Positions 42,049-51,263 of a DNA stretch of 64,000 nucleotides are shown one piece after another (within the stretch, counting starts at the first letter, position 1; the number at the start of each line of letters is the position of its first letter). The position numbers and the translations under genes are program-made. A model generated the notes under the pieces. The model had not been told where the DNA came from. It saw only the letters and a list, made by a program, of their open reading frames with translations, and did no database searches. Source of the DNA: CBDBES01 sp965204465 (GTDB lineage: Bacteria; Spirochaetota; Leptospiria; Turneriellales; CBDBES01); NCBI GenBank assembly GCA_965204465.1, contig CBDBES010000002.1, positions 310,001-374,000 on the forward strand, written 5' to 3'.

Positions 42049-42825
42049 ATGAAAGAAAGTAAGCCTTATTCTTGCTTCTCAAAAGTATATGATATTATGA
42101 TGGATCATATTGCGTATGATCTATGGGCAAGTTATATCCATGAAAAATTTTCAGATCTTGATGTCCAAAAAGAAGATAGAATACTTGAAATTGCCTGCGG
42201 AACAGGTACGATCTTAAAAAAATTGAAGGATCAATATCCGCATATTATAGGGCTGGACATTTCAAAAGAAATGCTATTTCAAGCAAGCAATAAAGTAGAT
42301 GATATATTACTTCAGGCCAATATGATCCATCTACCATTTGTTTCCGATTCGATTCATGCAGTATACTGTAATCATGATTCTGTAAATTATTTGAATACGA
42401 TTGAAATATTAAAGCATCATTTTAGTGAAATTCACCGGATATTAAAAAAGAGAGGTATCTATATTTTTGATATTTCCAGTGAAAAAAATGTGATCCAGAA
42501 TTATCACAATAAAAAGTTCTATAAAAAAACTAATGACATAAGCATTGTATGGGATAATTATTATCAATTTGATGAAAAAATAATCACTTCTATTATCAGA
42601 CTCGAAGATCATTTAGGGAACAAAATGTCTCGTGAATTATTCAGAGAGTCTGGTTCAGAAAAAATAATGGAGACCCACTTGCAAAGGATATACACAGAAG
42701 AAGAATTATTGAAGGTATTTGATGAATATGATTTTTCTATTCTAAGCACAGAATGGGATTATAAAAAAGATGAGAGATCAGATGAAGGCGACTTGATCGT
42801 ATATACAATACAGAAAAGAAATTGA
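42049..42825 (+). CDS. Class I SAM-dependent methyltransferase
   Basis: About 258 residues. The start is at ATG 42049 (MKESKPYSCFSKVYDIMMDHIAYDLW); a GTG at 42043 is the alternative. The SAM-binding motif ILEIACGTGTILKKLKDQYPHIIGLDISKEML and HAVYCNHDSVNYL place it in the methyltransferase family of small-molecule enzymes often annotated as type 11/25. The substrate is unknown. It stands between hslU and hisA with gaps either side, and convergent with hisA. Confidence 0.85.
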   Translation: MKESKPYSCFSKVYDIMMDHIAYDLWASYIHEKFSDLDVQKEDRILEIACGTGTILKKLKDQYPHIIGLDISKEMLFQASNKVDDILLQANMIHLPFVSDSIHAVYCNHDSVNYLNTIEILKHHFSEIHRILKKRGIYIFDISSEKNVIQNYHNKKFYKKTNDISIVWDNYYQFDEKIITSIIRLEDHLGNKMSRELFRESGSEKIMETHLQRIYTEEELLKVFDEYDFSILSTEWDYKKDERSDEGDLIVYTIQKRN

Positions 42826-42867
42826 ATTGAATGCAGGCAATCCAGAATAAACAGAATATCCAAGGCA

Positions 42868-43614
42868 CTACTGAATATTCTCTTTTTGCCAGCAAGCAAT
42901 ATCTTTTAATGTAATTTTGCCTTCGTAATATGCTTTGCCAACCACCACCCCCTCTAATGCAGAATTACCCCTCAAAGATCGGATATCTTCCATACAAGAA
43001 ACTCCTCCAGAGGCGATGATAGAAATACCTTTAAATTGATCATTGATTTCCTTATATAGATCAACATCAGGTCCCTCCAATGTTCCATCTCTCTGTATTT
43101 GAGTAACTAAAAATCTGTTTATCCCATATACAGATATTATCTTATGTATAAAAGAAAAAATATCTGTTTTAGCGTCTTCTGACCATCCTGATATTTTTAC
43201 ATTTCTATCCCATACATCCACAGTGAGTAGAATATTTTTTTTATATAAGGCCAATATTTTTTCAAATTCTTTTGGATTTTTAAAGATCAAAGAACCTATC
43301 ATTACAGAGTCTTTCTCTACATCAAGACATTGATCCAGAATATGCTGAAAGTCTTCCAGACTACGAACCCCCCCCCCTGTTTGGATACTCAATCTAGTTT
43401 TTTTTTTAATGGAGGAGATTAATTCGATATTGGCTGGTTTTTTTTTCTTTGCCCCTTCCAGATCTACAATATGTAGTTTTTTTACCTGAGAGGCCAAAAA
43501 TTGCATTGCGATATCCACAGGATCGGTTGCATATACCTGTACTTTTTGATAATCGCCCTTCAAAAGACGCACTACTTTACCATCTAAAATGTCTATGGCC
43601 GGATAAATTTGCAC
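42868..43614 (-). CDS. hisA: Phosphoribosylformimino-5-aminoimidazole carboxamide ribotide isomerase
   Basis: 248-residue TIM-barrel isomerase of histidine synthesis. It starts at a GTG (43614). Asp8 in PAIDILDGKVVRLLKG and Asp128 in TVDVWDRNVKISGW are the catalytic pair. QTGGGVRSLEDF and IIASGGVSCMEDIRSLRG bind the substrate phosphates, and QIQRDGTLEGPD is the family loop. The Gly-Gly-Gly of TGGGVR is written as a run of ten G on the coding strand (43368-43377), an exposed slippage site. hisF is 19 kb away; the other his genes are not in view. It lies directly downstream of the Rieske-ThDP gene (18 bases). Confidence 0.95.
   Translation of the reverse strand: MQIYPAIDILDGKVVRLLKGDYQKVQVYATDPVDIAMQFLASQVKKLHIVDLEGAKKKKPANIELISSIKKKTRLSIQTGGGVRSLEDFQHILDQCLDVEKDSVMIGSLIFKNPKEFEKILALYKKNILLTVDVWDRNVKISGWSEDAKTDIFSFIHKIISVYGINRFLVTQIQRDGTLEGPDVDLYKEINDQFKGISIIASGGVSCMEDIRSLRGNSALEGVVVGKAYYEGKITLKDIACWQKENIQ
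43368..43377 (-). repeat. G10 homopolymer in the hisA coding region
   Basis: Ten consecutive G on the coding strand encode the conserved triple glycine of the phosphate-binding loop and the first base of the following valine codon. A one-base slip would truncate HisA. Confidence 0.8.
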
Positions 43615-43632
43615 AAATAATACTTTCTATCT

Positions 43633-45579
43633 TTATATAAGATCGGGATCAGAAATGATCTCTACCATAGAAGGCCCTTTATAGTCCAATGCCTTTTGCA
43701 TGGCATCATCTAATTGTGATTTATGCGTTACCCTGATTCCCATAGCGCCACTGATCTCTGCATATTTAGAGAAATCTGGATTATGCAGGCTGGTTTTCCA
43801 TACATCAAACTGAGACGCTCTTTGTTCTTTTGTGATCTTTCCAATTTGAGAATTATTCAATAGTATATGTGTTATGTTCATATTATATTTTACCGCTGTA
43901 AGCAGTTCCCCCATATACTGCCCAAAGCCACCATCTCCCGTAATAGCAAGGATGGGCCTGTTCTTTCCTTCGGCTGCCCAGGCACCCATCGCAGCAGGAT
44001 AACCAAAGCCAATGGATCCAAGATACCCAGACATTATGATGGATTGATTTTTGCATTCAAAATAACGGCCAAAAGAGTAGGTGTTGTTTCCAACATCCAC
44101 TGCCATTGCAGCATTATGAGGAACATGCCTGTTCATCGCAGCAAAAATAGAGGCTGAATTAACCCCTTTACCGAAATCCTCATGTTCTCTCTTTTCTTTT
44201 TCGGATCTCCATATTTTCCATCTTTCAGAAACTTCTTTTCTATGATCTATGGAAGACAATTTACCCTTTAGCTCTTCTTTAAGAATATTTAATGTAACCC
44301 CTATCTCTCCCCAAACCAACACATCCACCGGATCTGTTTTGCCCAAGGCAACGGGGTCAAAATCTACCTGTATGGTTGGCTTTTTAGGGGTGATCCCTGT
44401 ATGATCGGCAAAACTAGCTCCCAAGACCAATAAAACATCCGATTCATTCATAAACCAACTGGCAATGGGAGTACCGCTACGTCCCAACACCCCGCAACCA
44501 AGAGGATGCTCGTCTGGAATGATACCCTTTCCTTTGAATGTGGTCAACACAGGAGCACCCAATGTCTCTGCGAATTGAATTACTTGTTCTCTGTGGAACC
44601 GGCTTCCATGACCACAGATGATCACAGGCCTCTTGGCCTTGCTGAGCATCTTTACGGCCTCAGATACACTCTTTTGAGGAGGAGATATTTCACGATTGGT
44701 GATCCTCCCTGTAGGAGAAGAAGCTTCTTTTTCTTCCGCAGGAATTGTCTGCACTTCATCCGGGAAGATCAAATGAGACACGTCTCTATTTAAAATTGAC
44801 TTTTTTAGTGCTAATGTCATTAATTCTGAATGTTGTGAATTAGATAAGACTGTTTGGCTAAAATCCGCCACTGAATTAAATGCCGCACTTAGATCCACTT
44901 CCTGAAAAGCACCTGGGCCTAAAACCTGGGTATTTACCTGTCCTGTTAAAGCGAGTATGGGCGCCCTGTCTACTTTTGCATCCCATAGTCCAGTCAAAAG
45001 ATTTGTGGCTCCAGGACCTGCTATGGTAAGGCAGGCGGCTGGTTTACCTGTTAATTTAGCATAGCCAGAAGCTGCGAATGCCGCCGCCCCTTCATGCCTT
45101 ACTCCTATGAAATTTAATTTCCCTTTTTCTTCTTGTACCCTAATGGCATCGGCCAAACCAAGACAGGAATGCCCTATCATTCCAAAAACATGTTTTACAT
45201 CCCAATTGATCATAGTTTCTACCATGGCATCAGAGACGGTTCTTATACGGGCATCTTCTGCAATAATACCCACATAGATACCATCTTCTTTTTCTTCTAC
45301 AGCAAAAGTTTCAATGGCATCATCATAACCACCTGGGGAGCCTCCTGTCTGTGGGTCAAAATCCCATCCATGCCAGGGGCATCGGAGCATTCCATTTTCA
45401 ATGGAACCTTCCCCTAGAGGACCTCCTTGATGTGGGCATTTATTATCGAGGGCTGAATATTTGTTCTTATAATGAGTCATGCATAAAGTCTTACGACCTG
45501 CTGTTACAGTCTTGACCCTATTTTCTGGAAGTTCTCCTTTTTTTAATACTCGAAACCATTTTAAAGAATTTTTTTCCAT
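43633..45579 (-). CDS. Rieske-ThDP fusion: acetolactate synthase/pyruvate oxidase-like enzyme with N-terminal Rieske domain
   Basis: 648 residues in two parts. Residues 1-105 are a Rieske 2Fe-2S domain with ligands Cys48/His50 in CPHQGG and Cys67/His70 in CPWHGW. From about 112 a full thiamine-diphosphate enzyme follows. Its N-terminal PYR domain has VFGMIGHSCLGLADAI and RHEGAAAFAASGYAKLTGK, the Glu contacting thiamine. The middle domain has RPVIICGHGSRFHREQVIQFAETLGAPVLTTFKGKGIIPDEHPL. The PP domain has LAITGDGGFGQYMGELLTAVKYNMNITHILLNN, the GDG-NN Mg-ThDP site. The ThDP part resembles pyruvate oxidase and acetolactate synthase-like enzymes. The fused Rieske centre suggests electrons from a 2-oxoacid pass to an iron-sulfur acceptor. 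Substrate not determinable. It is followed closely by hisA. Confidence 0.85.
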   Translation of the reverse strand: MEKNSLKWFRVLKKGELPENRVKTVTAGRKTLCMTHYKNKYSALDNKCPHQGGPLGEGSIENGMLRCPWHGWDFDPQTGGSPGGYDDAIETFAVEEKEDGIYVGIIAEDARIRTVSDAMVETMINWDVKHVFGMIGHSCLGLADAIRVQEEKGKLNFIGVRHEGAAAFAASGYAKLTGKPAACLTIAGPGATNLLTGLWDAKVDRAPILALTGQVNTQVLGPGAFQEVDLSAAFNSVADFSQTVLSNSQHSELMTLALKKSILNRDVSHLIFPDEVQTIPAEEKEASSPTGRITNREISPPQKSVSEAVKMLSKAKRPVIICGHGSRFHREQVIQFAETLGAPVLTTFKGKGIIPDEHPLGCGVLGRSGTPIASWFMNESDVLLVLGASFADHTGITPKKPTIQVDFDPVALGKTDPVDVLVWGEIGVTLNILKEELKGKLSSIDHRKEVSERWKIWRSEKEKREHEDFGKGVNSASIFAAMNRHVPHNAAMAVDVGNNTYSFGRYFECKNQSIIMSGYLGSIGFGYPAAMGAWAAEGKNRPILAITGDGGFGQYMGELLTAVKYNMNITHILLNNSQIGKITKEQRASQFDVWKTSLHNPDFSKYAEISGAMGIRVTHKSQLDDAMQKALDYKGPSMVEIISDPDLI

Positions 45580-45855
45580 AATGAAACTTATTTATTTTAA
45601 CATACATTGTCTAGTTTTTTTTATAAATCTCTACTTATTAATTAGAATGACATTCCATTTTTACTGCAAAAACATGCAAGTTCATAGACTTCGTCAAAAT
45701 GATTTGATGGTCTTTATGGGATATTTACAATTCACAAAGATCAAATTTTATGCTTTACAACCAATGATGTTACATATATAATGACTACTATTAAGGCGAT
45801 TATCAAACATTATGTTTTTTAATATCTTTAACTACAATTAAAGTTATCGCATAAA

Positions 45856-48800
45856 ATGAATTCTATTATCTTCAAATCTCTATTTTATAAAAAAATAAAA
45901 CATTATCTCTATATGGTTATGATTGCAGTCTATTCCATTGGCTGTACAGAAAATGGCGTTCGTTCTGGATTAGAGGATTTTACCCTACCCACTATATGTG
46001 AAGGCTACAATAACGCCCAAGACATGAACTCTATGCTGGGAAAAGGCACAGAAAAAGTGGCCTATCGTATTTGTGTGCCAGAACAACTCTCTTTGATAGA
46101 ATCTGAAAATACAGAATATGATCTGAGTAAATATTATCAATTAGAAGCCCATATTGATATGGGGAACATAGAATTCATGCCAATTGGAAATACAGAAAAT
46201 TGTTTTTCAGGTGGCTTTAAAGGAACAGGATACAGCATCAGCAACTACACGATCAATCGTTTAGCGCCACAGATTGATGATCAATATAATATTTTTAGCT
46301 GTGTTACGGAAGGGGCAAAGATAGTCGATCTTTTGCTTGATAAAAGACCCTGCGGATTAGATGATCTTTTCTGTGATTCAGATGGAGATGGTATTAGAAA
46401 TTTTAATGATAATTGCATTGACGTTGCTAATGAAGATCAAAGAGACAGAGATGAGAATGGCATAGGGGATGCATGTGATGAAACACCGTTGATCATCTAT
46501 GAAAAAGATAACGCAGAATTGCCTTCCATTATCAATCTCACAGAAGGGGGGGAGGATACATACAGTTATACAGTAGTTTTAAACACACAGCCTTCTGATG
46601 ATGTAGAAATAGAGATCAGCCTGCCTGCCAATTCCCCCAATAATTTACAATTAAGTTCTGGTGGTGAGACTGTTAGTAGCGCAGGCTCTTCCATTACCCT
46701 GACCTTTGATACAACCAATTGGAATATCTCTAAGACGGTAGAACTAACCCTTACCAATGATGATATAGCCTTAGGGAATATCGATGTTACCATTGATCAT
46801 GCCTCTACAAGCGGCGATTCTGATTATGACAGCCAAAACTATAACATCACAGTAATGACCAATGATAATGACTCTCCAGGAATCACATATAACACTAGCA
46901 GTGCAACTCTTACGGAAGGAGGCAGCGATAACGATGAATATACAGTAGTTTTAAACACACAGCCTTCTGGTAATGTAGAAATAGAGATCAGCTTGCCTGC
47001 CAATTCTCCTAATAATTTGGAATTAAGTTCTGGTACTCAGATTGCTGATATGGCAAATGAATCGATCACTCTCACTTTTACCGACACTGATTGGAATAGT
47101 TCCCAAACGGTAACATTAACTCTTGTAGATGATGATATAGCCTTAGGGAATATCGATGTTACCATTGATCATGCGTCTACTAGTAGTGATTCTGATTATA
47201 ATAGCCAAAACCATAGAATCACATTGATGACCACAGATAATGACTCTCCAAGTATCACTTATAGCGATAGCAGTTTAACTCTTACAGAAGGAAGCAGCGA
47301 TAAACAATATACAGTAGTTTTAAACACACAGCCTTCTGATAATGTAGAAATAGAGATCAGCCTGCCTGCCAATTCTCCTGATAATTTGGAATTAAGTTCT
47401 GGTACTCAGACTGCTGATATGGCAAATGAATCGATCACTCTCACTTTTACCGACACTGATTGGAATAGTTCCCAAACGGTAACATTAACTCTTGTAGATG
47501 ATGATATAGCCTTAGGGAATATCGATGTTAACATTGATCATGCGTCTACAAGTAGTGATTCTGATTATAATAGCCAAAACCATAGAATCACATTGATGAC
47601 CACAGATAATGACTCTCCAAGTATCACTTATAGCGATAGCAGTGTAACTCTTACAGAAGGAAGCAGCGATAAACAATATACAGTAGTTTTAAACACACAG
47701 CCTTCTGATAATGTAGAAATAGATATCAGCTTGCCTGCCAATTCTCCTGATAATTTACAATTAAGTTCTGGTACTCAGACTGCTGATATGGCAAATGAAT
47801 TGATCACTCTCACTTTTACTGACACTGATTGGAATAGTTCCCAAACGGTAACATTAACTCTTGTAGATGATGATATAGCCTTAGGGAATATCGATGTTAC
47901 CATTGATCATACCTCTACTAGTAGTGATTCTGATTATAATAGCCAAAACCATAGAATCACAGTAATGACCACAGATAATGACACTCCAGGGATCACTTAT
48001 AGCGATAGCAGTGTAACTCTTACAGAAGGAAGCAGCGATAAACAATATACAGTAGTTTTAAACACACAGCCTTCTGGTAATGTAGAAATAGATATCAGCT
48101 TGCCTGCCAATTCTCCTGATAATTTACAATTAAGTTCTGGTACTCAGACTGCTGATATGCCAAATGAATCGATCACCCTTACTTTTAACGACACTGATTG
48201 GAATAGTTCCCAAATGGTTACGCTGACCCTAGGAGAAAATAACATAGCCTCAGGGAATGTTGATATTACCATTATGCATGCCTCCAGCAGTAGTGACCTT
48301 GATTATAATTCCATTCCAAGTCATGATCTAATGGTTACCGCCCAAGACAATGAAATACCGACGGTAACGATAACAGCAACGGTGACTATCGACGAAGGAA
48401 ATAGTGAAGATATAAGCATATCCATTAGCCATGAGCCAACACAAAATATAGAGATAACATTGACAGGGAATCCTAGCAGAGCAAGCATATCACCTAGTGT
48501 TCTTACATTCACACCGAGCAATTGGAATACCTCTAAGACTGTCATTATTACCACAACAGATGATACAGTATTTACGGTAAACAACACATTTCAAATTTCA
48601 TATTCTGCGGTCGTATCCAATACGAGTAATCCATATCATAGCATTCTTATATCTAACACAACGGTGACTATTATAGAAAATGACACTTTATGCGATCAGC
48701 CAGGTGCTGGTGCAGAAGATAATTTTACCCCTAATAGATCAGGAGAGAATTATGGCGCTGGAATGCTAAATGATCCATACATTATATGCAATGCAGATCA

Positions 48801-50466
48801 ATTGAAGGCAATGAGAAATGACCTTGATGCATTCTATGAATTAGGTAAAGACATAGACGCTTCTTCAATTTCTAATTTTACACCCATTGGAACGAATTTA
48901 AATAAATTCACAGGCAATTTAGACGGAAAAGGATTCACTATAAGCGGTCTTAGGATCAATATCAATCTTACCTCTGGCTTCTCTTATGCAGGTCTTTTCG
49001 GGTATACATCGAGCGCGAATATCAGGAATATTGGCCTATTGAATGTAGATATTTCTTCTTCTGCTTCTTTGATTTCTTATGCAGGCGGCCTGGTAGGGTT
49101 GAATGATGATAATAGTAGTATAAGCAATTCCTACTCTACAGGGAATGTTTCTTCTTCTTCTACTTCTTCTTTTGCTTCTTCTTATGCAGGCGGCCTGGTA
49201 GGGCGGAATAGAGAAAGTAGTAATATAACCAATTCCTACTCTACAGGGAATGTTTCTTCTTCTGCTTCTGCTTCTTCTTCTTCTTCTTATGCAGGCGGCC
49301 TGGTAGGGCAGAATGGAGATAGTAGTAGTATAAGCAATTCCTACTCTACAGGGAATGTTTCTTCTTCTTCTTCTTCTTCTTCTTATGCAGGCGGCCTGGT
49401 AGGGTTGAATAATGATAATAGTAGTAGTATAAGCAATTCCTACTCTACAGGGAATGTTTCTTCTTCTTCTTCTAATTCTTCTTCTTATGCAGGCGGCTTG
49501 GTAGGGTTGAATAATGATACTAGTATTATAAGCAATTCCTACTCTACAGGGAATGTTTCTTCTTCTTCTAATTCTTCTTCTTATGCAGGCGGCCTGGTAG
49601 GGCAGAATGGAGATAGTAGTAGTATAAGCAATTCCTACTCTACAGGGAATGTTTCTTTTTCTGCTTCTTCTTCTTCTTATGCAGGCGGCCTGGTAGGGTT
49701 GAATGATGATAATAGTCGTATAACCAATTCCTACTCTACAGGGAATGTTTCTTCTTCTTCTGCTTCTGTTTCTTTTGCAGGCGGCCTGGTAGGGTTGAAT
49801 GATGATAATAGTCGTATAACCAATTCCTATTATGATCAAAATACCACAACATTATTCAAAAATGGTATGGCAGTCTCCGATACTGCCGTAGAGAATAATT
49901 CAGGTAGTACTCTTACTTGTGTAGGCGGTTTTGCAACTAATCCATTTAAGCAGAATGTATCTGGTACAGGAACATGCGATAATGCATCTCCCACCATTTT
50001 CTTCCACTGGCACAAGTATAACGTAAATCGCTATGATAGTAATGGCAATGAAGTAGTAGAATCTTCTGATGACTTTGTATGGGATTTTGGCACCACATCA
50101 GAATATCCAATCATAGCCTCTACTCCACAGACAGCAGACGAACAAGCGGTGAGAATGGCATCTGGTTTCTTACGTTTTTCAAATACTATCCTTGGAGGGC
50201 CTTCTGCTACTGACTTCGTATTCTTCTATGATATAAACGATGCCGCCATGGATATTACTACTTCTGGTAGGGGAGTTCAGGGTACTGCTGCAGGTAGTTA
50301 TGTAATAGAAGATGCAAACGGTAATGCTTTGACTGCACCCACAGTAACCAATGCAGGTGTGATCAATGGAGTAGGCTCCCTCTCGGCAGGTGCTGAATTT
50401 TATTTAAAGGTTACCTTTACCAGGGTTGCCGCTAGTTATACTACCAGGTATAGGTTTAAAAAGTAG
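45856..50466 (+). CDS. Giant surface lipoprotein: TSP3, tandem Calx-beta-like and GLUG repeats
   Basis: 1536 residues. The lipoprotein signal MVMIAVYSIGC has Cys about 30. A GLUG-type lead (MGNIEFMPIGNTENCFSGGFKGTGYSISNYTI) is followed by one TSP3 unit (DSDGDGIRNFNDNCIDVANEDQRDRDENGIGDACD). Five nearly identical Calx-beta-like domains of about 123 residues come next (TLTEGSSDKQYTVVLNTQPSDNVEI...), then one diverged copy. CDQPGAGAEDNFTPN...LDGKGFTISGL leads into eight GLUG repeats (AGGLVGLNDDNSSISNSYSTG followed by poly-Ser). It ends in a conserved C-terminal domain (ATDFVFFYDINDAAMDITTSG...AGAEFYLKVTFTR...RYRFKK). Probably a calcium-stabilised adhesin-like stalk. Paralogues are at 9168 and 51264. 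A dispersed repeat starts just after the stop. Confidence 0.88.
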   Translation: MNSIIFKSLFYKKIKHYLYMVMIAVYSIGCTENGVRSGLEDFTLPTICEGYNNAQDMNSMLGKGTEKVAYRICVPEQLSLIESENTEYDLSKYYQLEAHIDMGNIEFMPIGNTENCFSGGFKGTGYSISNYTINRLAPQIDDQYNIFSCVTEGAKIVDLLLDKRPCGLDDLFCDSDGDGIRNFNDNCIDVANEDQRDRDENGIGDACDETPLIIYEKDNAELPSIINLTEGGEDTYSYTVVLNTQPSDDVEIEISLPANSPNNLQLSSGGETVSSAGSSITLTFDTTNWNISKTVELTLTNDDIALGNIDVTIDHASTSGDSDYDSQNYNITVMTNDNDSPGITYNTSSATLTEGGSDNDEYTVVLNTQPSGNVEIEISLPANSPNNLELSSGTQIADMANESITLTFTDTDWNSSQTVTLTLVDDDIALGNIDVTIDHASTSSDSDYNSQNHRITLMTTDNDSPSITYSDSSLTLTEGSSDKQYTVVLNTQPSDNVEIEISLPANSPDNLELSSGTQTADMANESITLTFTDTDWNSSQTVTLTLVDDDIALGNIDVNIDHASTSSDSDYNSQNHRITLMTTDNDSPSITYSDSSVTLTEGSSDKQYTVVLNTQPSDNVEIDISLPANSPDNLQLSSGTQTADMANELITLTFTDTDWNSSQTVTLTLVDDDIALGNIDVTIDHTSTSSDSDYNSQNHRITVMTTDNDTPGITYSDSSVTLTEGSSDKQYTVVLNTQPSGNVEIDISLPANSPDNLQLSSGTQTADMPNESITLTFNDTDWNSSQMVTLTLGENNIASGNVDITIMHASSSSDLDYNSIPSHDLMVTAQDNEIPTVTITATVTIDEGNSEDISISISHEPTQNIEITLTGNPSRASISPSVLTFTPSNWNTSKTVIITTTDDTVFTVNNTFQISYSAVVSNTSNPYHSILISNTTVTIIENDTLCDQPGAGAEDNFTPNRSGENYGAGMLNDPYIICNADQLKAMRNDLDAFYELGKDIDASSISNFTPIGTNLNKFTGNLDGKGFTISGLRININLTSGFSYAGLFGYTSSANIRNIGLLNVDISSSASLISYAGGLVGLNDDNSSISNSYSTGNVSSSSTSSFASSYAGGLVGRNRESSNITNSYSTGNVSSSASASSSSSYAGGLVGQNGDSSSISNSYSTGNVSSSSSSSSYAGGLVGLNNDNSSSISNSYSTGNVSSSSSNSSSYAGGLVGLNNDTSIISNSYSTGNVSSSSNSSSYAGGLVGQNGDSSSISNSYSTGNVSFSASSSSYAGGLVGLNDDNSRITNSYSTGNVSSSSASVSFAGGLVGLNDDNSRITNSYYDQNTTTLFKNGMAVSDTAVENNSGSTLTCVGGFATNPFKQNVSGTGTCDNASPTIFFHWHKYNVNRYDSNGNEVVESSDDFVWDFGTTSEYPIIASTPQTADEQAVRMASGFLRFSNTILGGPSATDFVFFYDINDAAMDITTSGRGVQGTAAGSYVIEDANGNALTAPTVTNAGVINGVGSLSAGAEFYLKVTFTRVAASYTTRYRFKK
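46510..48340 (+). repeat. 369-bp tandem repeats in the giant lipoprotein gene
   Basis: The unit starts recur at 47251, 47620 and 47989, exactly 369 bases apart, with a 372-base spacing to the one before (46879). Near-identity at DNA level implies recent duplication or gene conversion, and a copy number likely to vary between strains. Confidence 0.9.
49050..49830 (+). repeat. GLUG repeats with TCT microsatellites (poly-Ser)
   Basis: About 90-base units containing GCAGGCGGCCTGGTAGGG and CAATTCCTACTCTACAGGGA, separated by variable (TCT)n/(TCTGCT)n runs that encode serine spacers of different lengths in each unit. The same design recurs at 52190-53280 and 9530-9990. Confidence 0.9.
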
Positions 50467-50479
50467 TTATCTTTCTTTC

Positions 50480-50700
50480 TTTTTTTTATGGAAAACTTGT
50501 GCCCGTAGGGTGAAAAGAAAGAAACAAAGATAAAAAAACCCGCTATATCGACATGGAGTCCCCAGCCTTGCAAAACATCCATGTTTTGCATCCATGTTTT
50601 GCATCCATGTCGATAACGCTCCGTTCTGCAGGCATCCTTGCCTGCATCCCAAACCGATAATCTAACTACAAAAGTAAGTAGGGAAGAAGGAAAAACAGAA
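50480..50700. repeat. Dispersed palindromic mosaic repeat, copy F
   Basis: Preceded by a shared leader GTGCCCGTAGGGTGAAAAG. Outer stem TATCGACATGG (50546-50556)/CCATGTCGATA (50605-50615); inner palindrome TGCAAAACAT/ATGTTTTGCA (50569-50590), followed by a partial duplicate. The GGCTGG arm of copy B is missing. A second hairpin TGCAGGCA/TGCCTGCA occupies 50627-50646. The tail CCGATAATCTAACTACAAAA is shared with copy C. Confidence 0.8.
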
Positions 50701-51240
50701 AGTATACGTGAAAATAGAATGGCATTACAAATAACATGGTGTTTACATAGAAACTGTTTTCTTTTTACACAAAAAGACCTGTGCCCGTAGGGTGAAATGG
50801 ATAGCAAAGTTGCGATAAAGCAATTGAAATTAATCCCAAAAATAGTTTAGCATATACTATCCGAAACCAAGCAAAGTCGGCTTTGTGAGAAATTTGAAAA
50901 AAGACCTGTGATCGTAGAGTAAAAAAAGACTTGACTCTTTATCTTATATTCATAGAATGCTAACAATAGTAAATATCATGTACGATTTAAGTAAAATTTT
51001 AAAAAATAGAATGCAGAAAATTCATAGAAGAACGCTAGGCATACTTTTATTTACTACTGCCCCCCCCCGATAGATTTCAACCTACAATTGGGACAAGTGG
51101 GGGATTGCAAACGCAATTTTTTTCTCCCTTTTTATCTTACAGACACAGGCTTTTTCTTGCACAAGAAAAAAGGGGAGAAATACTTTTTTTTGGGGTAAGG
51201 TCAAACAATATCTAAGTATTTTAAAAGGTTAGTCATACCA
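50700..51240. other. Long gap with repeat debris before the second large lipoprotein
   Basis: No gene seen. 50705-50730 (CAAATAACATGG) resembles 55770-55790, and 50780-50830 is the reverse of the start of copy A. A run of about nine C is at 51060. GGGGTAAGGTCA (51190s) has its complement at 8758. The last 30 bases carry the promoter-proximal GGAGG for the lipoprotein gene. Confidence 0.5.
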
Positions 51241-51263
51241 ACCTTTATAAGGAGGAATAAAAA

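Noticed and set aside
49050..49830. Regularly spaced repeats that could be mistaken for a CRISPR array
   Set aside because: The units are in frame, encode GLUG motifs and serine spacers, have no unique spacers and no cas genes nearby.
49036..49839. Long antisense open frame rich in Arg and the repeated NIPCRVGIGYTT
   Set aside because: It is the complement of the GLUG/poly-Ser repeats. Absence of stops follows from the repeated codons, and there is no start signal or protein family match.
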